From: Lachnospiraceae bacterium A2
GTDB lineage: Bacteria; Bacillota; Clostridia; Lachnospirales; Lachnospiraceae
Length of the DNA stretch: 64,000 bases
Assembly (NCBI GenBank): GCA_000403315.2
Contig: KE159638.1
Span: forward strand, 573,793 to 637,792
Direction: 5' to 3'
Part shown: positions 52,005 through 59,489 of the stretch, piece by piece
Numbering within the stretch: position 1 is the first letter of the stretch
Layout of the letters: every line of letters starts with the position of its first letter
Translations under genes and position numbers: made by a program
The notes under the pieces: generated by a model
What the model was told of the DNA's origin: nothing
Databases searched by the model: none
What the model saw: the letters and a program-made list of their open reading frames with translations, nothing else

Positions 52005-52796
52005 ATGAGGGAAATCATAAAAAATACATGGGAAACCTATCTACAGTTTAAAGGTGTGGGAATGCATTTGGGGCTGTATTTTGCGGCAGTCCTTTTTCTG
52101 AATATCCTTAGCAAGTCCAAAAAGGAAAAGGAAAACAGTTCCCTGCTGTCTGGGCATTCCCTGCTGTTCTGGGGGATTTTTTTCTTCCCGGTTACGGCGA
52201 AGGTTATTATAGATTACTGCATTGGCGACAGTGTGTATTGGAGGATGTTCTGGATCCTTCCATTCCCCATTGTGATTGCGTATGCATTTGCCCTTTCCTT
52301 AAAGCAGGTGCATATTACATGGAAAAGGTATGGGCTGGTCCTTTGCATGGCGGCAGCCATTATGGTGACTGGGACGCTGGTTTACACGCCGGAAAATTTT
52401 AGCGGCGCAGAAAACCGCTACCGGATTCCGCAAGTCGTTGTAGATGTATGCCAGATTGTCAATGAGGATGCCCGTGAAAATAATTTGGAAGAACGGAAAG
52501 TAGTTGCGGTAAATGACCTTTTGCCCTATATCCGCCAGTACGATGGGAGTATCCGGATGCCTTATGGGCGGAATGGCCCAAAGGAAGGGAAGTTCCAGAA
52601 TAAAAACTGCAAACGCATTTATAATGCCATCAACAGCCCGGAGGTGGATTTTAAGAAGCTTTTGGAATATGCAAAGAAGGAGCACTGCAATTACCTGGTT
52701 TATTTTTCTGCGGAAGAAGCAGATGCGGCTTTGGGGAGGCTGGGCTGCCAGGCGGTAGGGGATACGGGGCAGTACAGGGTTTTTGCGCTGCGCTGA
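52005..52796 (+). CDS. DUF6077-like membrane protein, C-terminal part
   Basis: The 263-residue continuation lies in the same reading frame as the gene before it, 33 bases after its stop. It has about four further membrane segments (LGLYFAAVLFLNIL, LLFWGIFFFPVTAKVII, FWILPFPIVIAYAFAL) and an external C-terminal domain of about 125 residues ending in YLVYFSAEEADAALG. The ATG at 52005 has GGAGGG 5 bases upstream, so separate translation is possible. If the upstream stop were read through, the whole would be about 624 residues, close to the family length. Confidence 0.7.
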   Translation: MREIIKNTWETYLQFKGVGMHLGLYFAAVLFLNILSKSKKEKENSSLLSGHSLLFWGIFFFPVTAKVIIDYCIGDSVYWRMFWILPFPIVIAYAFALSLKQVHITWKRYGLVLCMAAAIMVTGTLVYTPENFSGAENRYRIPQVVVDVCQIVNEDARENNLEERKVVAVNDLLPYIRQYDGSIRMPYGRNGPKEGKFQNKNCKRIYNAINSPEVDFKKLLEYAKKEHCNYLVYFSAEEADAALGRLGCQAVGDTGQYRVFALR

Positions 52797-52888
52797 AACA
52801 TGGGCAGTATGCCCAATACATTTCTCAGCATGCCTTATATTTCTGGCAAAAAATTAATGATATGGATGTAGAAAAAATTTTGCGGTTG

Positions 52889-52897
52889 TGTTATACT
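52889..52897 (+). promoter_or_regulatory. Extended -10 promoter of the LCP gene
   Basis: TGTTATACT fits the extended -10 consensus (TG, one base, TATACT). No good -35 box is seen. It lies about 38 bases before the LCP start codon. Confidence 0.5.
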
Positions 52898-52934
52898 CAC
52901 GGGGTAGTACAGAAACTGATAAGGAGGAAACGGA

Positions 52935-54017
52935 ATGGCAAGAAATACAAGGTACCAAGAGGAATACCCTAGGAAGAAAAAGAAGAAAACCAAGCGGAAA
53001 AGACGCCGCCAGCGCAGGGTTATCTTATCAATCTTGCTGATTTTTCTGGCTTTGGTTGCCTTGGTTGTGGCATATGGATGGAGCAAATATGGAAAAATGA
53101 ACAGAATCTCAATCCGTGATAAGGATGTGAAGATAAATGATTTGTCCATAGATACAAAGAAAACGCTGGAAGGTTTTGACAGCATTGCCCTGTTTGGGTT
53201 GGACAACCGTTCCACTGGGAATTTTGAGCGGGGGAACAGCGATACCATTATTGTGGTTAGTATTAATAGGAAGTCCGGGGAAATAAGAATGGCTTCTGTA
53301 TACCGTGATACGTATTTGGACATTGGTGAAGATAAATACCGCAAGGCCAATGCGGCTTACGCCAATGGGGGGCCAAAACAGGCCATTGAGATGCTGAATA
53401 AAAATCTGGATTTGGATATTACAGATTATGTCAGCGTGGATTTCAGCGCATTGGTGGATGCCATTGATTCTTTAGGGGGCATTGAACTGGATATTACGCC
53501 AGAGGAAGCGGAGTGGCTGAATGGCTATATCGTGGAAACCAACGAGGTGACTGGCCATAACAGCGGCCCGGTTTCACCGGGGACGAATGTGCATGTAGAC
53601 GGGGTCCAGGCCACTTCTTATGCGAGAATCCGTTATGTCGGGTTGGATTACCAACGGACAGAGCGGCAGAGGACAGTAATTACGAAAATGTTTGAAAAGG
53701 CAAAACAATGCGATATCCTGACGCTGAACAGCCTTTTGGACAAAATGCTGCCACAGATTTCCACCAGCTTAAGCATGACAGAAATTTTGGGGCTGGCTGG
53801 GAATGTAATGAAGTACCATATGGGGGAAAATACCGGGTTCCCATTTGACAAGGCAACTCCCGGAAATGTAGGGAGCGCCGGGGATGCGGTGGTTCCTGTG
53901 GATTTGGCAAATAATGTGGCGCAGTTGCATAAATTTTTGTATGACAGCGACACATATACGCCTTCGGATACGGTGAAAGGCATAAGCGAAACAATCCGGT
54001 CGGCTACCGGGTACTAG
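52935..54017 (+). CDS. LytR-CpsA-Psr (LCP) family glycopolymer transferase
   Basis: The protein has 360 residues. A very basic N-terminus (KKKKKTKRKRRRQRR) precedes one membrane segment (about residues 29-50). The external LCP domain follows with IALFGLDNR, NSDTIIVVSINRKSGEIRM, SVYRDTYLDIG, the YANGGPKQAI block and YARIRYVGLDYQRTERQR, which holds the pyrophosphate-binding Arg residues. LCP proteins attach undecaprenyl-linked polymers to peptidoglycan, so this is the probable ligase for the polysaccharide or another wall polymer. AAGGAGGAAACGG precedes the ATG. It is transcribed alone. Confidence 0.95.
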   Translation: MARNTRYQEEYPRKKKKKTKRKRRRQRRVILSILLIFLALVALVVAYGWSKYGKMNRISIRDKDVKINDLSIDTKKTLEGFDSIALFGLDNRSTGNFERGNSDTIIVVSINRKSGEIRMASVYRDTYLDIGEDKYRKANAAYANGGPKQAIEMLNKNLDLDITDYVSVDFSALVDAIDSLGGIELDITPEEAEWLNGYIVETNEVTGHNSGPVSPGTNVHVDGVQATSYARIRYVGLDYQRTERQRTVITKMFEKAKQCDILTLNSLLDKMLPQISTSLSMTEILGLAGNVMKYHMGENTGFPFDKATPGNVGSAGDAVVPVDLANNVAQLHKFLYDSDTYTPSDTVKGISETIRSATGY

Positions 54018-54282
54018 AGCGTGTCTGAAAATAGTGAGGTGCATTTTTAGATATGTTTTTAGAAAAATAAATATTTAGAATTGGATGGGGCTGTTGCAAG
54101 ATATCTGTTATATACAAAATATAGTATTCAGAATGTAAGAATCTCATTTATATATTGTATTACTCCGACGGTTAAATATCGTAGAATTTTACGCAGGAGT
54201 AATATGTAAGCTGCATTTTGCAACAACCCCATTTAGATTATTTTGTAAGATCCGAGTGTCAAAAAGGTGCGCTGCACCTGCC
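54018..54282. other. Non-coding region with MITE-like repeats
   Basis: It contains the nested repeats described at 54085-54232 and a fragment starting AGCGTGTCTGAAAA (54019) that resembles the tip of the palindrome at 59374-59458. No gene is seen. Confidence 0.5.
54085..54232. mobile_element. Nested MITE-like inverted repeats
   Basis: Outer arms ATGGGGCTGTTGCAA (54085-54099) and TTGCAACAACCCCAT (54218-54232) match at 14 of 15 positions. Inside lies a second palindrome with arms ATTACTCC (54159-54166) and GGAGTAAT (54196-54203) and CGGTTAAAT, a shortened form of the element at 21481-21638. One element thus seems inserted in another. Confidence 0.65.
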
Positions 54283-54564
54283 CTATGCCATATAATGTGA
54301 AATAAATGTTGGTTCTTCTGTTTTTTCAGCTCCCTTAGTGACTGTGATATAGTCTTCGACTGTCCCAACTGGATATTCCCATACTTCTATCTGGGCAAGG
54401 ATATCTTCCCCACAGCCTTGGCACACACCGTCAAATGCAGCCATATATTCTAATTCCGGCCCCATGTTTCTTTCATAGGAACCCACACATTCTAATTCCA
54501 TGTCAAGGATGTTCTCTGTCCCGCATGTTAAGCATTTTACCTTGTAGGGTGTTTTCAGTTCCAT
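54283..54564 (-). CDS. Small zinc-ribbon-like protein
   Basis: The 93-residue protein has two Cys pairs: KCLTCGTEN near residue 10 and GVCQGCGEDI near residue 48, which could bind one zinc. An acidic stretch follows. There is no signal peptide or membrane segment. I do not recognise a family. GAGGAAA precedes the ATG at 54564. It is the last gene of a three-gene minus-strand operon headed by an AAA ATPase and may be its partner. Confidence 0.65.
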   Translation of the reverse strand: MELKTPYKVKCLTCGTENILDMELECVGSYERNMGPELEYMAAFDGVCQGCGEDILAQIEVWEYPVGTVEDYITVTKGAEKTEEPTFISHYMA

Positions 54565-54594
54565 AGTTTTTCCTCAGCCTTATTTTTAAGGGTA

Positions 54595-54720
54595 TTAAAT
54601 AATCTGTTCCAATTGGGTTTCTGTCAGCATAGCCCTTGGCACACCTTCTGTATCGCTTGAAAATGCATCAATAGATTTGCATTTTTCCAAAATACTGTAA
54701 CACACTACGACATCAATCAT
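54595..54720 (-). CDS. 41-residue protein coupled to the AAA ATPase gene
   Basis: The short frame starts with an ATG overlapping the ATPase stop codon (54718-54720) and ends with TAA at 54595-54597. It begins MIDVVVCYSILEKCKSIDAF and contains PRAMLTETQLEQII at the end. No family is recognised. The overlap suggests real, coupled translation, or it is the leftover start of a longer partner protein. Confidence 0.5.
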   Translation of the reverse strand: MIDVVVCYSILEKCKSIDAFSSDTEGVPRAMLTETQLEQII

Positions 54721-56248
54721 CCTGCTGCTCCTGATTTAGTATTTTGCTGTTTGCTTTCATTAACAGTTTTGTTAATTCATAGCTTTTATCAAAGAAACCT
54801 GTAGGCCAGGCTTTTTCAAATTGGCCGTTATCGCACATGTTCATTTTTTCCACATGGGAATCTCCGTTTTCATCTTTATCCACATAATAAATTGCTATTT
54901 GGTCATTGCTGATTTTAATATCAGGGTCTGCCACCAGCACCTGCAGTTTTCGTATTAAGTGCTCGCTGTGGGTTTCGATTAAGAGGCGGTGGAGCATCCC
55001 TTTTTTATCTGTGATACAATCAACAAACAAATCTGCCAATTGGGCTTGCGCTGCTGGGTGAAGGTGTATTTCCGGCTGTTCAAATATTGCTGTTTTCCGT
55101 TTGGATATACGTGTTCCATAGGGATTCTGCCGATAATCGTTGTTATTATATAGCTGCGTTACAATTGGCAAAACTTGGGAAATGCCATACCCTACATCTA
55201 TGATATTGTCTGTTTCCTGGTTTCCGCAAACCATCAGGCTATATAAATCGTTTCCGATATCTTTGATATCCAAGGAATAGCCCATGGTTTTAGTCAGCCA
55301 TTCGGATACGTTTTCTAATAATTCCCGGTTTCCCTGTGTTGCTTGGCGTAAAATCATGCTTGTATTTTCGCCGTTGACGCCTACGTCATTAAAACTGCTT
55401 TCGGAATCCCGGTAGGTCCGTTTTGGGTTTTCCCTGAAGGGACCAATATATGCGATTCTTTTCGCCTCGTTTTGTAAATGTTCCTGTATACTCCTAAAAT
55501 ATGCTTTTATAATGGTAAAAGTTTGGTAAAGCATATGCACTTCCTGCTGTGCATCTTCACGGATGTTAGTATCAATGTATTCAGATGCGTTGAACAGGAA
55601 GTTTGGTGCAAATACAGGTTCATCATTTTCTTTGAATAAATGTTTTTCTTTCGCGTACTGTTCTATTAATTCATCTTCATCAATAAGTGGTATAAATTTA
55701 TAGAAGGCCATTTTGGGCAGGGAAAATTCAATACTATCATCTTTCCATGCTGGCCGGACAAAAATTTGATGGAGCGTAAGGAGGTATTTGTTATCCGTTC
55801 TGTGGATGGTACATAATTTTTTCCCTTCAAAACATAGTTTTAAGTTGCGCACCTGCAGTTTTTTTTCTGATTTATCAATAGAAACTTCTAGTTCCATATT
55901 GTTGATTGCAGTTACCGCTCCATCATCCATATCAATTGAAAATCGGTGCAGAGGATTTCTGCGCCTGATTGCCCCTGCCAATTCTTGGCCGAAAGTGATC
56001 CGGAACCCTATCGGCCTGCTTTCATGCCGGTAGGAAACGTCGTCGTAATTGCCATAATCAATTAAGTTCCCAAATAGAAGCAGTGGGGTAAGGGCATCAT
56101 CCAGAAATGTCTGGGCTAACATTACTGGAAAACGTAAAAGGCTGCTTTTCCCACAACTGTTTTTCCCAACGAATACGGTAATAGGTTTTATTTCAATTTC
56201 ATCTGAGCAGCTAAATGATTTAATATTGTTTAAAGAAAATGTTTTCAT
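54713..56248 (-). CDS. AAA ATPase of the DUF3696/OLD-like (SMC-type) group
   Basis: The protein has 511 residues. Walker A is VFVGKNSCGKSSLLRF (about residue 27). A signature region VGYGISQVLPIVTQL follows at about residue 350, with Walker B AIFEQPEIHLHPAAQAQLADLF (split here as FEQPEIHLHP) and the switch His in IETHSEHLIRKL. There is no TOPRIM nuclease domain, unlike OLD proteins. Such single ATPases often occur in defence islands together with an effector, but no effector with a known nuclease fold is visible here. The ATG at 56248 has GGGAGAAAAGAAATC upstream. A TATAAT box on the minus strand at 56317-56322 may be its -10. Confidence 0.85.
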   Translation of the reverse strand: MKTFSLNNIKSFSCSDEIEIKPITVFVGKNSCGKSSLLRFPVMLAQTFLDDALTPLLLFGNLIDYGNYDDVSYRHESRPIGFRITFGQELAGAIRRRNPLHRFSIDMDDGAVTAINNMELEVSIDKSEKKLQVRNLKLCFEGKKLCTIHRTDNKYLLTLHQIFVRPAWKDDSIEFSLPKMAFYKFIPLIDEDELIEQYAKEKHLFKENDEPVFAPNFLFNASEYIDTNIREDAQQEVHMLYQTFTIIKAYFRSIQEHLQNEAKRIAYIGPFRENPKRTYRDSESSFNDVGVNGENTSMILRQATQGNRELLENVSEWLTKTMGYSLDIKDIGNDLYSLMVCGNQETDNIIDVGYGISQVLPIVTQLYNNNDYRQNPYGTRISKRKTAIFEQPEIHLHPAAQAQLADLFVDCITDKKGMLHRLLIETHSEHLIRKLQVLVADPDIKISNDQIAIYYVDKDENGDSHVEKMNMCDNGQFEKAWPTGFFDKSYELTKLLMKANSKILNQEQQDD

Positions 56249-56316
56249 GATTTCTTTTCTCCCGATACGAATCTATATCATGTAATCTATATCAGCGGTT
56301 GTTTAAGGGTAAGATG

Positions 56317-56322
56317 ATTATA
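56317..56322 (-). promoter_or_regulatory. Candidate -10 box of the AAA ATPase operon
   Basis: TATAAT reads on the minus strand, 69 bases before the ATPase start. The -35 region is poor, so confidence is low. Confidence 0.35.
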
Positions 56323-56373
56323 GCACTTCCAAGGCAAGTTTTGAAGAATTTTATTAGGATTTATTTGGAAAAG

Positions 56374-56403
56374 TTGACACCACAGGGTAAATACTGGTAT
56401 CAT
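56374..56403 (+). promoter_or_regulatory. Promoter of the secreted FN3-like gene
   Basis: TTGACA (56374-56379) and TATCAT (56398-56403) are separated by 18 bp, about 97 bases before the start codon. The promoter diverges from the ATPase operon. Confidence 0.6.
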
Positions 56404-56499
56404 GGAAACAGGAACTTTTAATGTGTTATCAGGGTTTTTGCATGGGGAAACGTGTTTCTGGAAATGCACCGTCCCCCAGCAAGGAAGGAGAAGGAACGT

Positions 56500-57765
56500 A
56501 TGAAAAAATTATGGAATGCAGCCAGGATTGGCATATTGGCGCTGATGTTTGCCATGCTGTTTGGGATGGGGGATACCGCGGAAGCAGCGTCGCCTTCCGG
56601 GAAGGTCAGTAACTTAAAACAGACGGAGGCAGGCAAAAATTCTGTCACCGTCACATTCAGCGCGCTGCTGGATAATAAGGTAAGCTATGAAGTCCAGTTA
56701 AGCGACAGCAAGTCTGGGACATATAAGGCATGGCGTGAAACCTCAAATGGGGAAGCCTATCTATATGACATTCCAAGCGCTGGGACATCCTATTATCTGA
56801 GGGTGGTTCCTTTTTATGAAGAATATGTATCGGGCAGCGGTTGGGTAAAGGAATACGGAACCCCATCAGACGCCATTGAGGTAGTGACAGCGCCTAGCGA
56901 AAAGCCGGCAGATTTTAAACATACAGGCTCCACAGAAACAAGCATCAGCCTGTCATGGAGCCCGGTAGCCGGAGCTAATTGCTATGAGGTACAGTATAAG
57001 GACAGTTCCGCCAGGGATGCTACAAAAGTTCCAGTCACAGATACAAAGGTAACGTTAAGCAAGCTTGGGAAGGATACAGAATATGAAGTGTATGTTTACC
57101 CTGTCAGGAGGAGTGAAACAGGCTTCCAGGCGGTAGGGTACAATTATGTCCATACTTATGGCATCCCAGTCCTTCCGGGAAAGGCCAAGAAGCCGTTCTG
57201 TGAGTACTATTGGTATAATTTAAGCCAAATTTCAGTGGATTTTGAACCTATGAAATGTTCCGACGGGTTCCAATGGGAGGTTTGGACAGCATACCAGGCA
57301 AAGGATAAGAAGGTAAAATCGAAAGACCAGGGGTCAAATACGGCATCTATTTCTTATACAGGTTTCAAGAAATACAACTTTTTCAAAATGAGGGTGCGGG
57401 GATACTGCATTACTACAGATGGGAAGAAATTATTAGGGAAATGGTCTGACTGGGCTTATTTCTGCCCGCAGCCGGAAATTATCAAGCTGAAATCCGCGAA
57501 ATCTGGAATCAGCCTGAAATGGAGCACCATTAAGGGGGCGGACCGTTATGAGGTATATGCGTCCACGAAACAGAAGTCAGGGTTTAAGAAATGCGCCACG
57601 ACAAAAAAGACCAGTTTGACGGTAAAGAAATTTGGCAAAACTTCTTTCAAAAAAGGAAAGACGTATTATTTCTATGTAGATGCATACAACAAGGCTGGCA
57701 GGAAAATGTATTCCGGCTTGGCTGGAAATGCGACAAACAGATGGAAAATAAAATATAAGAAGTAA
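56500..57765 (+). CDS. Secreted protein with fibronectin type III-like domains
   Basis: The protein has 421 residues. A signal peptide (KKLWNAARIGILALMFAML, cleavage near AEAASP) is followed by three to four FN3-like units. Their strands start with Val-Thr-Val-Thr-Phe at about residue 48 and ISLSWSPVAGANCYEVQY at about residue 146, and the last unit has GISLKWSTIKGADRYEVY (about residue 328). The C-terminus is strongly basic. No catalytic domain is visible, so it probably binds the wall or glycans. The ATG at 56500 has AAGGAGAAGG upstream and starts the signal peptide; the frame extends further upstream but is not needed. The next gene follows 13 bases later. Confidence 0.85.
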   Translation: MKKLWNAARIGILALMFAMLFGMGDTAEAASPSGKVSNLKQTEAGKNSVTVTFSALLDNKVSYEVQLSDSKSGTYKAWRETSNGEAYLYDIPSAGTSYYLRVVPFYEEYVSGSGWVKEYGTPSDAIEVVTAPSEKPADFKHTGSTETSISLSWSPVAGANCYEVQYKDSSARDATKVPVTDTKVTLSKLGKDTEYEVYVYPVRRSETGFQAVGYNYVHTYGIPVLPGKAKKPFCEYYWYNLSQISVDFEPMKCSDGFQWEVWTAYQAKDKKVKSKDQGSNTASISYTGFKKYNFFKMRVRGYCITTDGKKLLGKWSDWAYFCPQPEIIKLKSAKSGISLKWSTIKGADRYEVYASTKQKSGFKKCATTKKTSLTVKKFGKTSFKKGKTYYFYVDAYNKAGRKMYSGLAGNATNRWKIKYKK

Positions 57766-57778
57766 AAAGGACAAAAGC

Positions 57779-58870
57779 ATGTCAGGGATTCTAAAACAGG
57801 CAGTTTTAATTGTAATAGGAAAAGCAAGGATAGCAGGCGGGGACCAGTTCCGGTTTATGGCGGCATTTATGGGCGCTGTGCATTTGGCGCTGACAGGGAT
57901 TGGGATCCTGCTGGGCTGCCAGGTTCTGGCAGGCGTCAGCTTTGCAGCCGCGGCCGCAGAGTTTTTTATGCTGTATGCGGTGAACCGCAGCGGGAATTAT
58001 TTTGCAGGGATTACCGTCGTATATTTTGCCACTTGCATCCATGGATTGGCTGCCTGCGTGCTTTTGGGATGGATCTATGGTTTTTTCCTTTATAATCTGG
58101 TGATGATACCCATGCTGTTTTATATGATTTGCATGACGGGGGATATTTTGGAGCCTAAGAAGTATGTCATCCTTTATACAGGGGCAAACTGCATTGCAAC
58201 ATTGCTGCTGCGCAGGTACGTCTATCTGGGGGAGCCGCTGTATGCCTATACGAAGGAAACAGCTTTTTGGGTTTCCTTTTTTAACCATTTGGTATGCTTT
58301 TTTTTCATAACGATATTTTCTGAAATGTTTATTCTGGAATTGATAGCGAACCGCAGGGAATTGCGCAGGCAGACAGAGGAGCTAAAGCATTTGGCGGACT
58401 ATGACGGGCTGACGAAGCTAAGGAACCGGAGGAGTATGCTGGCGGCCTGGGAAGGCATTTGCCGGGAGGATTACTGCGTGGTGATGGGGGACATTGATGA
58501 TTTTAAGAAAGTCAATGATACCTATGGGCATGAAGCCGGGGATGAAGTCCTGAAAATGGTGGCTTCCAGTATGCAGAGGGCGGTGGACAAGGAGGATTAT
58601 GTCAGCCGCTGGGGCGGGGAAGAATTCCTGATGATTGTGTTCGGCAGCCGTTCCTATGCCTTGAAGGTCGTTGACAAAGTGCAGCGGGAGCTGCAGAATA
58701 CAGGCCTTTCCGCAGGGGGGAGCAGGATTGTGGTAACTATGACGTTTGGCTTATCGGAACGTGGGGAAATTTCAGGGAAGGATGTAGATGAATTAATCCG
58801 CAGGGCAGACCGCAGGCTCTATATAGGAAAGAACAGCGGGAAAAATTGTATTATAATGAAAGACGAATAA
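57779..58870 (+). CDS. Membrane diguanylate cyclase (GGDEF)
   Basis: The protein has 363 residues. Six membrane segments fill about residues 25-190, with no recognised sensor fold. A short linker leads to the GGDEF domain: LADYDGLTKLRNRRSM, VMGDIDDFKKVNDTYGHEAGDEV (split as DIDDFKKVND and YGHEAGDEV) and RWGGEEFLMIVF. The GGEEF signature, metal Asp and substrate contacts are intact, so it should make c-di-GMP. No inhibitory RxxD site is obvious at the usual distance. It is probably transcribed with the secreted protein upstream, and a terminator follows. Confidence 0.93.
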   Translation: MSGILKQAVLIVIGKARIAGGDQFRFMAAFMGAVHLALTGIGILLGCQVLAGVSFAAAAAEFFMLYAVNRSGNYFAGITVVYFATCIHGLAACVLLGWIYGFFLYNLVMIPMLFYMICMTGDILEPKKYVILYTGANCIATLLLRRYVYLGEPLYAYTKETAFWVSFFNHLVCFFFITIFSEMFILELIANRRELRRQTEELKHLADYDGLTKLRNRRSMLAAWEGICREDYCVVMGDIDDFKKVNDTYGHEAGDEVLKMVASSMQRAVDKEDYVSRWGGEEFLMIVFGSRSYALKVVDKVQRELQNTGLSAGGSRIVVTMTFGLSERGEISGKDVDELIRRADRRLYIGKNSGKNCIIMKDE

Positions 58871-58878
58871 TAGGAAAT

Positions 58879-58912
58879 GCCTGTGGGGACGCAAAGCCGC
58901 AGGCGTTTTTTC
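58879..58912 (+). terminator. Terminator after the diguanylate cyclase
   Basis: GCCTGTGG (58879-58886) pairs with CCGCAGGC (58897-58904), including one G-T pair, followed by a run of T. It directly precedes the palindromic repeat. Confidence 0.8.
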
Positions 58913-58976
58913 TTATCTTATAGGAAAGATCGTGTTACTGTAAAGTGTTAAAGTCCATGACTTTCCTATAAGATAA
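58913..58976. repeat. Palindromic dispersed repeat, copy 2
   Basis: TTATCTTATAGGAAAG (58913-58928) and CTTTCCTATAAGATAA (58961-58976) are perfect 16-bp inverted arms. The core GTGTTACTGTAAAGTG resembles that at 14127-14184. Confidence 0.8.
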
Positions 58977-59125
58977 AAAATAATATGCGCAGGGTCTGCC
59001 CCAGCGAAGCGAGGGTACTCGCACAATGGGTAAAATATTGCTTCGCAATTGTGCTCGGCGCGCAAAGTGTTCAAGCCCCCTTATGAGTGAGGGGTTAGGG
59101 GAGCTGAAGTGGGCTTGCCCACTTT

Positions 59126-59290
59126 TTTATTCTATAGGAAAGACCTTGTCACGCTAACGCGTGAAAGTATCTTTCTTATAGAATAAAAAAGCTCTTATCG
59201 CACTGCGGCGGGTATGAAATTTGTCGCAAAGCGACCCGCCGCAGGCGGAGAATCCTGCTTTGCAGGATTCTTTCTTGCTTCTATAGGAAA
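59126..59290. repeat. Palindromic dispersed repeat, copy 3 with G+C-rich hairpins
   Basis: TTTATTCTATAGGAAAGA (59126-59143) and TCTTTCTTATAGAATAAA (59170-59187) differ at one position. Hairpins such as GAATCCTGC/GCAGGATTC follow, and another CTATAGGAAA lies at 59281. Together with copy 2 and the DNA between (58977-59125), this makes a composite repeat block with no gene. Confidence 0.75.
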
Positions 59291-59373
59291 TACCTTGTAA
59301 AATATTTGTAAGTTTTTGGCAGATAGTTGTGCTGGAGGTAAAATTGTGCTAGGATAAAAGGCAGACCTGCTAG

Positions 59374-59458
59374 AGCGTGTTTGAAAAATCATTCCTGCCA
59401 TTTGCATCCCCATTTTGCGAGAAGGCATTTGGCAGAAAGCATTTTTCAATCACACCCT
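59374..59458. repeat. Imperfect palindrome upstream of the amidase gene
   Basis: AGCGTGTTTGAAAAAT (59374-59389) and ATTTTTCAATCACACCCT (59441-59458) form imperfect inverted arms. Inside, TGCCATTTGC faces GCATTTGGCA. It looks like another MITE-like element and ends about 30 bases before the start codon. Confidence 0.6.
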
Positions 59459-59489
59459 AAAAAGCATGGGAAGAAATGGAGTGTACAAG

